Shown: positions 8,836 through 16,959 of the stretch, piece by piece
How the letters are laid out: each line of letters starts with the position of its first letter
Position numbering within the stretch: the first letter of the stretch is position 1
Assembly: GCA_965230565.1 (NCBI GenBank)
Contig: CBDDLH010000005.1
Span: 124,001-188,000 of the forward strand
DNA from: BCD1 sp965230565
GTDB lineage: Bacteria; Bacteroidota; Bacteroidia; Chitinophagales; Saprospiraceae
Direction: 5' to 3'
DNA length: 64,000 nt
The notes under the pieces: generated by a model
Seen by the model: the letters and a program-made list of their open reading frames with translations, nothing else
Database searches by the model: none
Told to the model about the DNA's origin: nothing
Made by a program: the position numbers and the translations under genes

Positions 8836-8843
8836 TAACTTTG
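8836..8843 (+). promoter_or_regulatory. Candidate Bacteroidota -7 element (TAACTTTG)
   Basis: The sequence matches the TAnnTTTG consensus exactly, in the intergenic region upstream of the helical-repeat gene at 8988. A matching -33 TTG at the expected spacing is not evident. It would imply a leader of about 140 nt. Confidence 0.45.
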
Positions 8844-8987
8844 CATTATTGAAAAAGTCTATATGTGAAAATATAGCTTCGAAAAAAACTGCACAATCAA
8901 TATCGCCTTAAACAAAGTAGGATAAATCTTTAGAACTTCGGGTTTTGAAGATTGAAAGTAAGTTGACAAAAAACCCCTTGTTCAATC

Positions 8988-10547
8988 ATGAACGTATTAA
9001 AAGAAATTGTGCAAATCGTCGGCAAGGATAAGTGCGCCAGAAGCTGGATGACCAGTGAACTGGGCCCTTCCTCTATGTTGACAGAGTTCTTCGAAATGAT
9101 CCTGGAAGACAGATTCCAGAATGATGAAGAAGCAGCGGAACACTTTTACCCTTCAAGTGACAGTACTGCCAGTTACCGTAAACTCAAAGCCCGCTTACGA
9201 AGCCAACTCAAGGATATCGTACTACTCATCGATACGAATCAGGCTCAATACAGTGACCGGGAAAAAGCTTATTACCAAAGCCATAAGGATTGGGCTTCAG
9301 CCAATGTTTTATTAGGAAAAAATGCCCGCCAGGCAGGAATCTCCATCACCCATGATGTAATTCGATATGCGGAGAAGTATGAGTTCTCCAATCTCGCATT
9401 GGAAGCCAGTCGTGTGCTGAGGCTGCATTACGGAGCTCGGGAAGGTAATGTCAAAAAGTACGAAGAGTACCGTGAAAAGTGCGCCTACTATAATGAGATC
9501 TGCCAGGTGGAGAATATGGCGGAGGAATTGTATACTGACCTGGTAATAGAGTATGTAAATAATAAAACCATAAAAGAGGAGGTTTCTGTCAGAGCATTGG
9601 ATGCTTACCGCAAACTGGAACAAAGGATACGAGGTCATGAATCCTACAGAGCTAATTTATATGCCAGTTTGATCCGGCTGATGATCTATAGCAGTATCAA
9701 TGATTACGAAAATATTCTTCGGGTTTGTGATGAGAGCATTAAGTTTTATGAGGAGAAACCCTACTTTGCTAAAGTACCGCTGCAGATTTATTATTTCCAA
9801 AAACTGATTTGTCATGCCCAATTGAGAGATTATGAATTGGGAATGGCGACTGCGGAGAAATGCCGGAGTTACCTCGATGAAGGCACCTTCAACTGGTTTA
9901 AGTTTAAGGAATTGTCCTTTATTCTTTCCATGCACACTAAGAATTATGTGCAGGCAGCCAAAATCTACCTGGAAACTACAGAACACAAACGTTTTGAATT
10001 TTTACCATCCGTGGTCAAAGAGGTTTGGAAGATCTACGAAGCATATCTTCACTACCTCATTGACATGGATGAGCTGGATCTTAGCAAAGAGAAAATTGTC
10101 CTGGATAAATTCCGTTTGGGTAAATTCCTGAACGAAACCATTATTTTCTCCAAGGACAAAAGTGGCATGAATATACCTATTCTGGTGGCACAAATTCTTT
10201 TCCTGATCTTGCATCGCAAGTATAATGAGGCTATCGAACGTATCGATGCGATCGAAAAATACCGGGCACGACATTTGTCCAGGAAGGACAATAAACGCAG
10301 CTTTATTTTTATCAAAATGCTGCTTCAGATCCCATTGGGTATGTTCCATCAGGCCGGTGTTATGCGCAAAGCCAAAAGGTATGTTAAGCAGTTTAAGGAA
10401 ATTCCTGTGGAAATTGCCAACCAGGCAAGCACACTGGAGGTAATCCCTTATGATGACCTTTGGGATATGCTGATCAGCTCACTGGAAAACCAGTTCTATC
10501 GTGGTGGAAAAAATAAAAGCAGGAAAAATCAAAAGGCGGTTAAGTAA
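8988..10547 (+). CDS. Helical-repeat (TPR-like) protein, unknown function
   Basis: 519 aa, cytosolic, no signal peptide. Nearly all of it reads as amphipathic helices in pairs (ASANVLLGKNARQAGISITHDVIRYAEKYEFSNLALEASRVLRLHY; FAKVPLQIYYFQKLICHAQLRDYELGMATAEKC; KNYVQAAKIYLETTEHKRF), the pattern of TPR-like solenoids although canonical TPR residues are weak. The tail is very basic (GGKNKSRKNQKAVK). I recognise no named family. It stands alone, with about 440 bases upstream and 780 bases to the next large gene. Scaffold or regulatory protein is the best general guess. Confidence 0.75.
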   Translation: MNVLKEIVQIVGKDKCARSWMTSELGPSSMLTEFFEMILEDRFQNDEEAAEHFYPSSDSTASYRKLKARLRSQLKDIVLLIDTNQAQYSDREKAYYQSHKDWASANVLLGKNARQAGISITHDVIRYAEKYEFSNLALEASRVLRLHYGAREGNVKKYEEYREKCAYYNEICQVENMAEELYTDLVIEYVNNKTIKEEVSVRALDAYRKLEQRIRGHESYRANLYASLIRLMIYSSINDYENILRVCDESIKFYEEKPYFAKVPLQIYYFQKLICHAQLRDYELGMATAEKCRSYLDEGTFNWFKFKELSFILSMHTKNYVQAAKIYLETTEHKRFEFLPSVVKEVWKIYEAYLHYLIDMDELDLSKEKIVLDKFRLGKFLNETIIFSKDKSGMNIPILVAQILFLILHRKYNEAIERIDAIEKYRARHLSRKDNKRSFIFIKMLLQIPLGMFHQAGVMRKAKRYVKQFKEIPVEIANQASTLEVIPYDDLWDMLISSLENQFYRGGKNKSRKNQKAVK

Positions 10548-10977
10548 AACATGGGCCGCCAGACTTTGAGAGGCACATATTATAAATTTTACGTATAAAT
10601 ATTGAAACTAATTTTTTGCTTGTGCGTAAACCAGAGGGTATTTACAATAAAGGGGTAAATACAATATCTAAAACCTTTAAGAAACAAGAGGCTATTCTAC
10701 ACACCAAATAAGCATTAATTAAGTTAATCAACTTTTATTAAAGTATTCAGGGAGCACTTTCTTCAAATGAAAGTCTCCCAAACCAGGAGCTTATTTTCCA
10801 GGTATTTTTTCCAATCTTCTCAACAACCGCATTAAAGAAACAACTGAAATGTCCATTTTCAGCCTCAAGCTGTTTGGCATTGAGGAACCTGTATTGTTAA
10901 CAAAAACTAATCATATGAAGTGATACTGCCCCGAAACGCTTAAATGAAGCGATTACTTACATGAAACACTATACATT
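10548..10977. other. Intergenic stretch, no gene seen
   Basis: AT-rich sequence with stop codons in all frames at short spacing. A weak hairpin (GGGAGCACTTTC...GAAAGTCTCCC, about 10750-10780) is visible. It ends in a near-repeated 'atgaaacact' (10961 and 10978), the second of which begins the small ORF below. Confidence 0.4.
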
Positions 10978-11076
10978 ATGAAACACTTAATAAACACTAG
11001 TGTGTCAACTTGCGTGGTTGACACTCAAAAATCCGTATCTATCGTTTTGGCAGATACACTGGGGCCCAAAGTTTGA
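10978..11076 (+). CDS. Candidate 32-aa small protein A
   Basis: ATG at 10978, TGA at 11074-11076. The encoded peptide ends KSVSIVLADTLGPKV. A second small ORF at 15653 ends KSGSVVVIDTLAPRK; over the last 17 residues (from TQKS/TNKS) 8 are identical and several others conservative, and both begin MK. This resemblance is the only evidence for coding. It lies about 250 bases before the amine-oxidase-like lipoprotein gene. It could be a small secreted or leader peptide, or chance. Confidence 0.3.
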   Translation: MKHLINTSVSTCVVDTQKSVSIVLADTLGPKV

Positions 11077-11279
11077 GCCCCGATTCCCCCCACTTTTCTT
11101 TTTTCTTCCAGCTATCTTACCTGTTTTATTTTTCAAAATTTTCCTGAGGGAATAGCCTGATTCTTTTTCTGAAGATATTTGGTAAGGAAGTTGCTTGTTC
11201 ATGATAAAAACCAACCTGGACCTGATACCTGAATATGGCAGATTGATTTTTCTATTCTGACATATGTATTTTTTTTATT

Positions 11280-11287
11280 TATCTTTG
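11280..11287 (+). promoter_or_regulatory. Candidate -7 element (TATCTTTG)
   Basis: An exact TAnnTTTG match 38 bases before the ATG of the lipoprotein gene at 11325, following an AT-rich block. A -33 TTG at optimal spacing is not clear. It is the best promoter candidate for the three-gene unit 11325-15207. Confidence 0.45.
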
Positions 11288-11324
11288 GGCGGGTAGGATT
11301 TTTTTATGGAATTTACTATTTACG

Positions 11325-13085
11325 ATGAAAAACACAGCCATATTATTATTGGCCTTTTTGGTAGCTTGTTCTGATCCTGTTGAGCAACAAAATCAGTCCC
11401 GGGACCGGGTCGGTTCAAGGGAAGAAATGACCCAGATTCTTTTAAAACCTCAAGTGGTTGATTATTCGGAATCTAATTTTCCTCTTTTGAGTGCTTATGC
11501 TAACCTCAAGGCTGAAGCCCTTGAAAAAACCTTGCCCATAATGCTCTTGCCTGAAAAGGAATTGCTTGATAATCAGCATGTTCTTGCCCAGCAATTAGCT
11601 GTAAGGGATGCACAATTCATCAGGGATGTTCGCTCAGAGGATGGTGTGCCTTTGCATACGGAAATCACCAGTATCAGGCGGATGAATCAGCAGGAAATTC
11701 AAAGTATGAATATTAATCCTGCCATCGACCAAAAGAATTTATTCAGAGTTGAACTCTACAATTACTTTCACAATACAGTTACCGTTGGTTATGTTGAAAT
11801 AGGAAGCCGCCAGGTTTTCAAAGTAGATTATTTTAATGCCACCCCTCCCGCCCTAAATACCAGGTTAAAAGAAATGGCAGTTGAAATCGCCTGTAACTCC
11901 AGGGATGTTCAGGAAGTTACCGGTGCCGGCAAGAGTGAATTGAAAACGGATTTCTACCCGGAATTTCAACAGACTAAGTGTGAACGCTCCCGCCATCTTT
12001 GTGCAGCTCCCGTATTTACGATTAACGGAAAAAAAATTACCGTTGTTGTTGACTTGACCGACATGATGGTTGTCGGTATTAATATAGAACCGCTATCTAA
12101 TAATAGCAGCAAAACTTTCGTCACCGAAAGAACATTGCAAAACGATTATGTTGCCAAAAATTATTGTGGTCAGGAAAATGATCTTGAAAAGGATAGCTGG
12201 AAAATTACCTACGAAATGACCAGTTCAGACGGACTTGAGATTAAGAACGTTACTTTCGGTGGTGAGCCCGTGATTGAATCTGCCAAATTGGTGGATTGGC
12301 ATGTCAGCTATAGTTTTAAAGAAGGTTTTGGATATAACGATGCGATGGGGTGCCCGGTTTTCAGTGCTGCTGCTGTGGTGGCGTTTGCCGGACCGGAAGT
12401 GGAAGAAATTATCGAAAATGGAACCGTAGCAGGTTTTGCGATTATGCAGGATTTCAGGAGTCCTGTATGGCCGATGGCTTGTAATTACCGTTATCAGAAC
12501 AGGTATGAGTTTTATAAAGACGGGAGGTTCAGAATTGCAGGGGTAAACCTTGGGCTGGGTTGTGGAACCCAGGGCTGGTATCGGCCTATTTTCAGGATCG
12601 CACTTAATGGCGCCAAAAAATTTGATATGTGGAATGCCGGAGGATGGGACAACTGGACCGAAGAAGCCTGGCATTTGCAGAATGCTTCCACCTCATATTC
12701 CCCGGAAGGATATTTATTTAAAATAACAGATAGCACCGGTAAGGGATATTATATCGAGCCGGCCCGAGGACAGTTCGGTGTTGGGGACAGAGGTGATAAC
12801 GCATATTCCTATGTAGTTGTCAAGCATCCCGGAGAAGGGGATGAGGATATTCCTACCTTTGGGCCCTGTTGTAATGAAAATTATGAGCAAGGACCGGAAC
12901 AATACCTGGCTGACCCGGAGCCTCTGGCTGAAGGGGAGCTTGTTTTTTGGTATGTTCCGCAGATTGAGAATGATGATACTGAAGGAAGTGAATATTGCTG
13001 GGCCAAAACCGTCATTAAGGATGGCCAAAGGGAAAACCTGGCATGGCCTGGAATTGTCGGACCCATGTTTGTTCCGGTAAATTAA
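11325..13085 (+). CDS. Copper-amine-oxidase-like lipoprotein lacking the copper ligands
   Basis: 586 aa with a lipoprotein signal (LLLAFLVACSD, Cys about 15). From about residue 300 the order of landmarks follows the copper amine oxidase catalytic domain: a GLEIKNVTFGG strand, an SAKLVDWHVSYSF segment, GCPVFSAAAVV, then PMACNYRYQNRYEFYKDGRF, which lines up with the topaquinone motif NY(D/E)Y...DG; the precursor Tyr would be Y388. In active enzymes HQHIF supplies two Cu ligands; here the same place reads GWYRPIFRIAL. The third His region near ELVFWYVPQIEND is also not conserved. It is therefore probably a non-copper, non-classical relative (inference from hand alignment). It is 25 bases ahead of the propeller gene and near a diheme peroxidase, suggesting one operon. 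Confidence 0.6.
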   Translation: MKNTAILLLAFLVACSDPVEQQNQSRDRVGSREEMTQILLKPQVVDYSESNFPLLSAYANLKAEALEKTLPIMLLPEKELLDNQHVLAQQLAVRDAQFIRDVRSEDGVPLHTEITSIRRMNQQEIQSMNINPAIDQKNLFRVELYNYFHNTVTVGYVEIGSRQVFKVDYFNATPPALNTRLKEMAVEIACNSRDVQEVTGAGKSELKTDFYPEFQQTKCERSRHLCAAPVFTINGKKITVVVDLTDMMVVGINIEPLSNNSSKTFVTERTLQNDYVAKNYCGQENDLEKDSWKITYEMTSSDGLEIKNVTFGGEPVIESAKLVDWHVSYSFKEGFGYNDAMGCPVFSAAAVVAFAGPEVEEIIENGTVAGFAIMQDFRSPVWPMACNYRYQNRYEFYKDGRFRIAGVNLGLGCGTQGWYRPIFRIALNGAKKFDMWNAGGWDNWTEEAWHLQNASTSYSPEGYLFKITDSTGKGYYIEPARGQFGVGDRGDNAYSYVVVKHPGEGDEDIPTFGPCCNENYEQGPEQYLADPEPLAEGELVFWYVPQIENDDTEGSEYCWAKTVIKDGQRENLAWPGIVGPMFVPVN

Positions 13086-13110
13086 TTCTCTCAAAGTAAT
13101 AGGACTCACC

Positions 13111-14145
13111 ATGGCAAAATCAAAACATAAAAAACATCTCCCTAAAAAAGGAGCTAACAGTAATAAAACTTCCGGAAAGTCAAAGTCTGGAAACAGAGGC
13201 ATAATAATTATTTTGACCGTACTGATAATTGCTGTTGGCGCGTTTATGGTTTGGAAATTCAGGAGCCCATCTTCTACAGGGCCTGTTACACCGGCAAAAC
13301 ATTACGATGTTGGTCCGGCAAATTTGTGTAAACTTAGCCCGGCACTGATCACGGCCTATAATCTTGAACAACCTGTGGCCCTGGATTTTACTCAAAGAGG
13401 TTTTACCGGAATGCGTTTGATCGAGGTGAGGGACGATGGAAGTGGTAAGGTACTTCAGTTGCCTTCCTGGGATGATGCAGGACATTTAGGTTTGTATACC
13501 CTTGATAGAAGAGGCCACGTGTATACTACGCCTATTCCCCACATTAGCCTTCAGGAGAATAAACCGGAAGAACAAAACAGGGTTTACAAAATAGATTCCC
13601 AAACCGGGGATATGAAGGTTTTTGTCGAATTGCCCTGGGCGAAACCTCCTTCATTAAATAATCCGTTTGGAGCCTTGGGGGTTGCTTATGATTGTGATAC
13701 TGAATGCATATACGTGTCCTCTGTGGCAGGGTCAGGGCCAAATGAAGAATTAGGCCGGATTTTTCAAATCGACCTGAAATCCGGGGAAATATTGGATCAG
13801 ATAAAAGGGATTGATGCTATTGGAGTAGGTGTGTTTACCACTAAAAAAGGAAAAAAACTGTTTTGTGGATCTGCCCGTCAGCCGGATATTTATTCCATAT
13901 CCCTGGATGAAAACGGTGGATTTATTGGGGAACCTGAATTTGTTCTTTCCCTTATAGAAGAGGCCGGAGGCAGTTTTGATAAAGGCCAAAGGATCCGGTT
14001 TTTTGAAGACAACAGAATGGAAATCAAAGGCATTGATTTTAACTATTCTTTGATGGTGGCCAGTGATCCTATGAGAAACGTTTATAACTTCCAATACGAT
14101 GAGGCAGCAGATGACTGGAACTTTCTGGGAGTTTATAAGCAGTAA
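13111..14145 (+). CDS. Membrane-anchored beta-propeller-like protein
   Basis: 344 aa. A basic N-terminus (MAKSKHKKHLPKKG..., 1-30) precedes one hydrophobic signal-anchor helix (about 31-50, IIIILTVLIIAVGAFMVW), so the bulk is periplasmic. The body has repeated strand motifs of a WD/NHL-type propeller (GRIFQIDLKSGEILDQIKGI, DIYSISLDENGGF, NVYNFQYDEAADDWNFLGVY). No enzyme motif is seen. It starts 25 bases after the amine-oxidase-like gene and ends 36 bases before the cytochrome c peroxidase, so the three probably form one operon and may act in one periplasmic complex. Confidence 0.65.
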   Translation: MAKSKHKKHLPKKGANSNKTSGKSKSGNRGIIIILTVLIIAVGAFMVWKFRSPSSTGPVTPAKHYDVGPANLCKLSPALITAYNLEQPVALDFTQRGFTGMRLIEVRDDGSGKVLQLPSWDDAGHLGLYTLDRRGHVYTTPIPHISLQENKPEEQNRVYKIDSQTGDMKVFVELPWAKPPSLNNPFGALGVAYDCDTECIYVSSVAGSGPNEELGRIFQIDLKSGEILDQIKGIDAIGVGVFTTKKGKKLFCGSARQPDIYSISLDENGGFIGEPEFVLSLIEEAGGSFDKGQRIRFFEDNRMEIKGIDFNYSLMVASDPMRNVYNFQYDEAADDWNFLGVYKQ

Positions 14146-14181
14146 AAACGTAATATAAAATTATTTAAATACACATTTATC

Positions 14182-15207
14182 ATGCGAAAGGTGCTTGTTT
14201 TTCCGATCCTGGCCATAGTCGTTTATGGAATTTTTGTGAATTTGAAAGATTCGGAAGAGCCTGTAGTTTGTTCATCTGAAACTGAAATTGAACTGCTGAA
14301 TAAAGCCCGGATATATCTTGATTCCCTTCCACCATTAAAAGAATTGTCCGGAAACCAGGTAGCCATGAACCGGGTGCATCTCGGCGAAAAACTTTTCAGA
14401 GATACCCGATTGTCTGCCAATGAGACTAAAAGTTGTAATTCCTGCCATGTCCTGGAAAATTACGGTGTGGATAATGAGCCTACTTCACCAGGGTTCGAAA
14501 ACGTTAGAGGAACCCGGAATACACCTTCTGTTTATAATGCCAGATTTGCCCTAGCCCAATTTTGGGACGGACGTGCAGCTGATCTTAAAGAACAGGCAAA
14601 AAGCCCCATTTTTGATAAAATTGAGATGGGTATGCCGGATGAAGAAACGCTTGTAACCAGATTGGAAGAAGATTCAGATTACGAGAAGTTGTTCGCAGCC
14701 GCCTTTCCTGAATCGAAAAAACCTCTGTCCCTTGAGAATATTTCCCTCGCTATTGAAGCTTTTGAAGAAAGATTGGTGACTTATTCACGTTTTGATAAAT
14801 ACCTGGATGGCGACCTGGAAGCTTTGTCTGAAAAAGAAAAACGTGGTTTGAATGCCTTCATCGATCGTGGCTGTATCCCTTGCCATAGCGGGAGTGCTAC
14901 TGGTGGTAACATGTACCAGGCTTTTCCGCAAGTGGGCCGGATGTCTGACTATACCGGTACCTATAATGATGACCTTGGTCGTTTTGTTCACACTAATATT
15001 CCTGCGGATAAAAAACTTTTTAAGGTGCCCAGTTTAAGAAATGTCGCAAGAACCGCTCCTTATTTTCATGATGGTAGTGTTATGGATTTACATCAGGCTG
15101 TAAGAATTATGGCCAAAGCTCAGTTGAATACCGACCTGCCTGATGAAGAGATCGATGATATTGTTGCTTTCCTTCATGCGCTTACCGGAGATCTACCTGT
15201 TTTTTAA
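14182..15207 (+). CDS. Diheme cytochrome c peroxidase (bacterial CCP/MauG family)
   Basis: 341 aa with a hydrophobic N-terminal export or anchor segment (KVLVFPILAIVVYGIFV). Two heme c motifs are present: CNSCH at about residue 91 and CIPCH at about 232. Family landmarks include LGEKLFRDTRLS, VRGTRNTPSVYNARF, FWDGRA, GLNAFIDRGC, KVPSLRNVARTAPYFHDGS and the C-terminal DEEIDDIVAFLHALTG. The IMAKAQL segment carries the Met expected as distal ligand of the high-potential heme in true peroxidases, whereas MauG uses Tyr. It should therefore reduce H2O2 with electrons from a cytochrome c in the periplasm, though action on the neighbouring amine-oxidase-like protein is conceivable. Confidence 0.88.
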   Translation: MRKVLVFPILAIVVYGIFVNLKDSEEPVVCSSETEIELLNKARIYLDSLPPLKELSGNQVAMNRVHLGEKLFRDTRLSANETKSCNSCHVLENYGVDNEPTSPGFENVRGTRNTPSVYNARFALAQFWDGRAADLKEQAKSPIFDKIEMGMPDEETLVTRLEEDSDYEKLFAAAFPESKKPLSLENISLAIEAFEERLVTYSRFDKYLDGDLEALSEKEKRGLNAFIDRGCIPCHSGSATGGNMYQAFPQVGRMSDYTGTYNDDLGRFVHTNIPADKKLFKVPSLRNVARTAPYFHDGSVMDLHQAVRIMAKAQLNTDLPDEEIDDIVAFLHALTGDLPVF

Positions 15208-15652
15208 GTTGTACAACAACCAGCTCAATTCTTTACAGGAGTTCTGATATGATTCAAAGACTCCGCAAGCTTTCACGATTAGAATCATTTGCCTGCAAGA
15301 AATTTTTTTGCAAGGCCTCAATCTTCGGTGCACAATATTTACAAATTTCCTTTCCCTTTTTTTCCAATGTTTAAGAATAGCCGAAATTCGACGCCCAATC
15401 GACAGTATATAAAAAAGTTTTTATGTGATTTTTTTTAATGTATCACCCGGGATTCTGTCACAGTTTTAACAATTATAACAAAAAACAAATATTATAAATA
15501 ATTGAAATTCAGTTATTTATAATGATGTATTGGTTTTTCAACCAGTTTTTCCCATCAGTACAAACAGCTGCATAGTGTCCTTGTTGAGGGAGTCGTTTTG
15601 CCCCACTTTTGTAATGCGAAACAAATTTACAAACAGTTAAAACGACATTACT
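15208..15652. other. Intergenic stretch after the peroxidase operon
   Basis: No ORF of note. AT-rich with poly-T and poly-A runs (15420-15510). A candidate transcript end is not clear. The final 60 bases lead into candidate small protein B. Confidence 0.4.
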
Positions 15653-15754
15653 ATGAAACCTATGACCCATAGATTCAACCGTACGGTTGAATGTAAAAGA
15701 ACTAATAAATCAGGTTCAGTGGTAGTTATCGACACTTTGGCACCACGTAAATAA
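15653..15754 (+). CDS. Candidate 33-aa small protein B
   Basis: ATG at 15653, TAA at 15752-15754. The peptide is basic (MKPMTHRFNRTVECKR...) and ends TNKSGSVVVIDTLAPRK, resembling the tail of candidate small protein A at 10978 (TQKSVSIVLADTLGPKV). No RBS-like sequence is expected in this phylum. Coding status rests on that resemblance alone. Confidence 0.3.
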   Translation: MKPMTHRFNRTVECKRTNKSGSVVVIDTLAPRK

Positions 15755-16067
15755 CGGCCAAAAAAACGAAACTAAAAACTTTGAATCTGAGGGTTTTTGA
15801 ATAAGGCGAAAACCAACCGCTATACTACACACCAACCGGCATGCCGGGAACAACACAAACAGGAGACAACATCAAGATCCAACCAAAGCTTTTTGAACGT
15901 CTCCGACATAAGTCATCCCCCAAGGGTTTAGGCCCTTAGCTCTGACGAATGTTACATGTTGTTTCACAAACCATATGGGGAGGCCTGAACGCCAAGCATT
16001 TGATCTTTTGCAAAAATGGGTACAAACCCGAGATAGCAAATTTTAAAAGGCAAGGTATATAGAAAGA

Positions 16068-16508
16068 TTGATCATTTATGAACGATATAGATTTCAGGTC
16101 GGGTTCTTCCCCCATGGTAAATCCGACGAGTGGCATTTTCCCTGTTTTAAACGGGGTACGAACGGAAGTAAGATTTGGAATGGCGAGCAGGAATTGTTCC
16201 GGTTAGGTATCTGCAGCGTAGAAGCAACCAGCCGAACACTTTCAATGACCGCCTCATGTGACAGTGCTATTGCATACTTGACGTATGAATCATTCGGGCA
16301 GCTCTGCTTTTATTTTTTAAAAGCAACGGTTTGTCTGAAAGCAGAGAAGAAATTTTTCAGGCGCGGCCTGTTCGTCGTGAACGAACCCTTTGAAGTGCCT
16401 GAAGCAATAGTACGAAGTTTTGACATGAATAATCAGTTCGTCCGAAAGGGAAAATACCCGGTCGTCGAAACAGAGCAATTCTGGCGTGTCAATTTCAACC
16501 AGTATTAA
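16068..16508 (+). CDS. Uncertain ORF, possibly a frameshifted small gene
   Basis: The frame is open for 146 codons from a TTG. The last third reads like protein (GLFVVNEPFEVPEAIVRSFDMNNQFVRKGKYPVVETEQFWRVNF): a short strand, a helix and a KGKYPV turn that I associate loosely with small Bacteroidota hypothetical proteins. The first part is Cys- and aromatic-rich and unconvincing. A different frame starting at ATG 16078 (42 codons, TSGIFPVLNGVRTEVRFGM) looks more protein-like, so one gene broken by a frameshift near 16200 is possible. A terminator hairpin follows 58 bases after the stop. Confidence 0.35.
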   Translation: MIIYERYRFQVGFFPHGKSDEWHFPCFKRGTNGSKIWNGEQELFRLGICSVEATSRTLSMTASCDSAIAYLTYESFGQLCFYFLKATVCLKAEKKFFRRGLFVVNEPFEVPEAIVRSFDMNNQFVRKGKYPVVETEQFWRVNFNQY

Positions 16509-16566
16509 GCAGTTCCGAAAGCGGTAACTGACGAAAATAATATTTAGTGTTTCAAATTTTAAATCT

Positions 16567-16633
16567 CACAAATCGGAGCGTAGCAGAGGCTATGATCAAG
16601 CAGAGAGTAAATCGCTCCAATTTGTGTGTTTTT
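16567..16633 (+). terminator. Hairpin terminator
   Basis: CACAAATCGGAGCG (16567-16580) pairs with CGCTCCAATTTGTG (16613-16626) with one mismatch, and TGTTTTT follows. This suits the end of a + strand transcript covering the weak ORFs upstream. Confidence 0.65.
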
Positions 16634-16691
16634 CCTTGATTGTCAAGGAGTTGATTAATTAGGTAAATGTTGTTTTATGAAATATGATTGC

Positions 16692-16737
16692 AAGTGGAAC
16701 TCCCGGACTTGTTCGGGATGTTCCGCTTTGTTTTTTC
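16692..16737 (+). terminator. Second hairpin terminator
   Basis: AAGTGGAAC (16692-16700) pairs with GTTCCGCTT (16720-16728) with one G-U pair. An inner CCCG/CGGG stem extends the hairpin, and TGTTTTTTC follows. It lies in tandem behind the hairpin at 16567 and should insulate the giant gene from upstream transcription. Confidence 0.7.
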
Positions 16738-16959
16738 ATCAAACAATCCATTTATATAGTCGGAATGGAAAGCCTTTTCGACAACAGTTATTCATCGGTG
16801 CATATGAGGTTTGACCGACTTCATTGAGTGATTTGACCGATCTGAAATGCCTGCCTTCCTGGATGCTGAATTTTCAGTGTCGAGGAAGGCATGGGTGTTT
16901 TTCACTGATGGAAGCAACAATCTTAAAAATCATAATTTTTCACCAAACTCATTGTTCTC

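Larger units (their letters stand above)
15755..16959. other. Gene-poor region with weak ORFs and two terminators
   Basis: About 1.2 kb before the giant gene. It contains the ORF at 16068-16508, an overlapping 42-codon ORF (16078-16206, MNDIDFRSGSSPMVNP...), a 12-bp perfect palindrome CCGGCATGCCGG at 15836-15847, and two strong hairpins at 16567 and 16692. The terminators imply that something upstream on the + strand is transcribed. Confidence 0.45.

Noticed and set aside
14182..15207. MauG proper instead of cytochrome c peroxidase
   Set aside because: The IMAKAQL segment keeps the distal Met position of true peroxidases where MauG uses Tyr, so the peroxidase name is kept, though a maturation role cannot be excluded.
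10691..15834. Shared 16-mer gctatNctacacacca at 10691 and 15819
   Set aside because: One mismatch in 16 bases is expected by chance at this scale, and the placement relative to the small ORFs differs (before A, after B).
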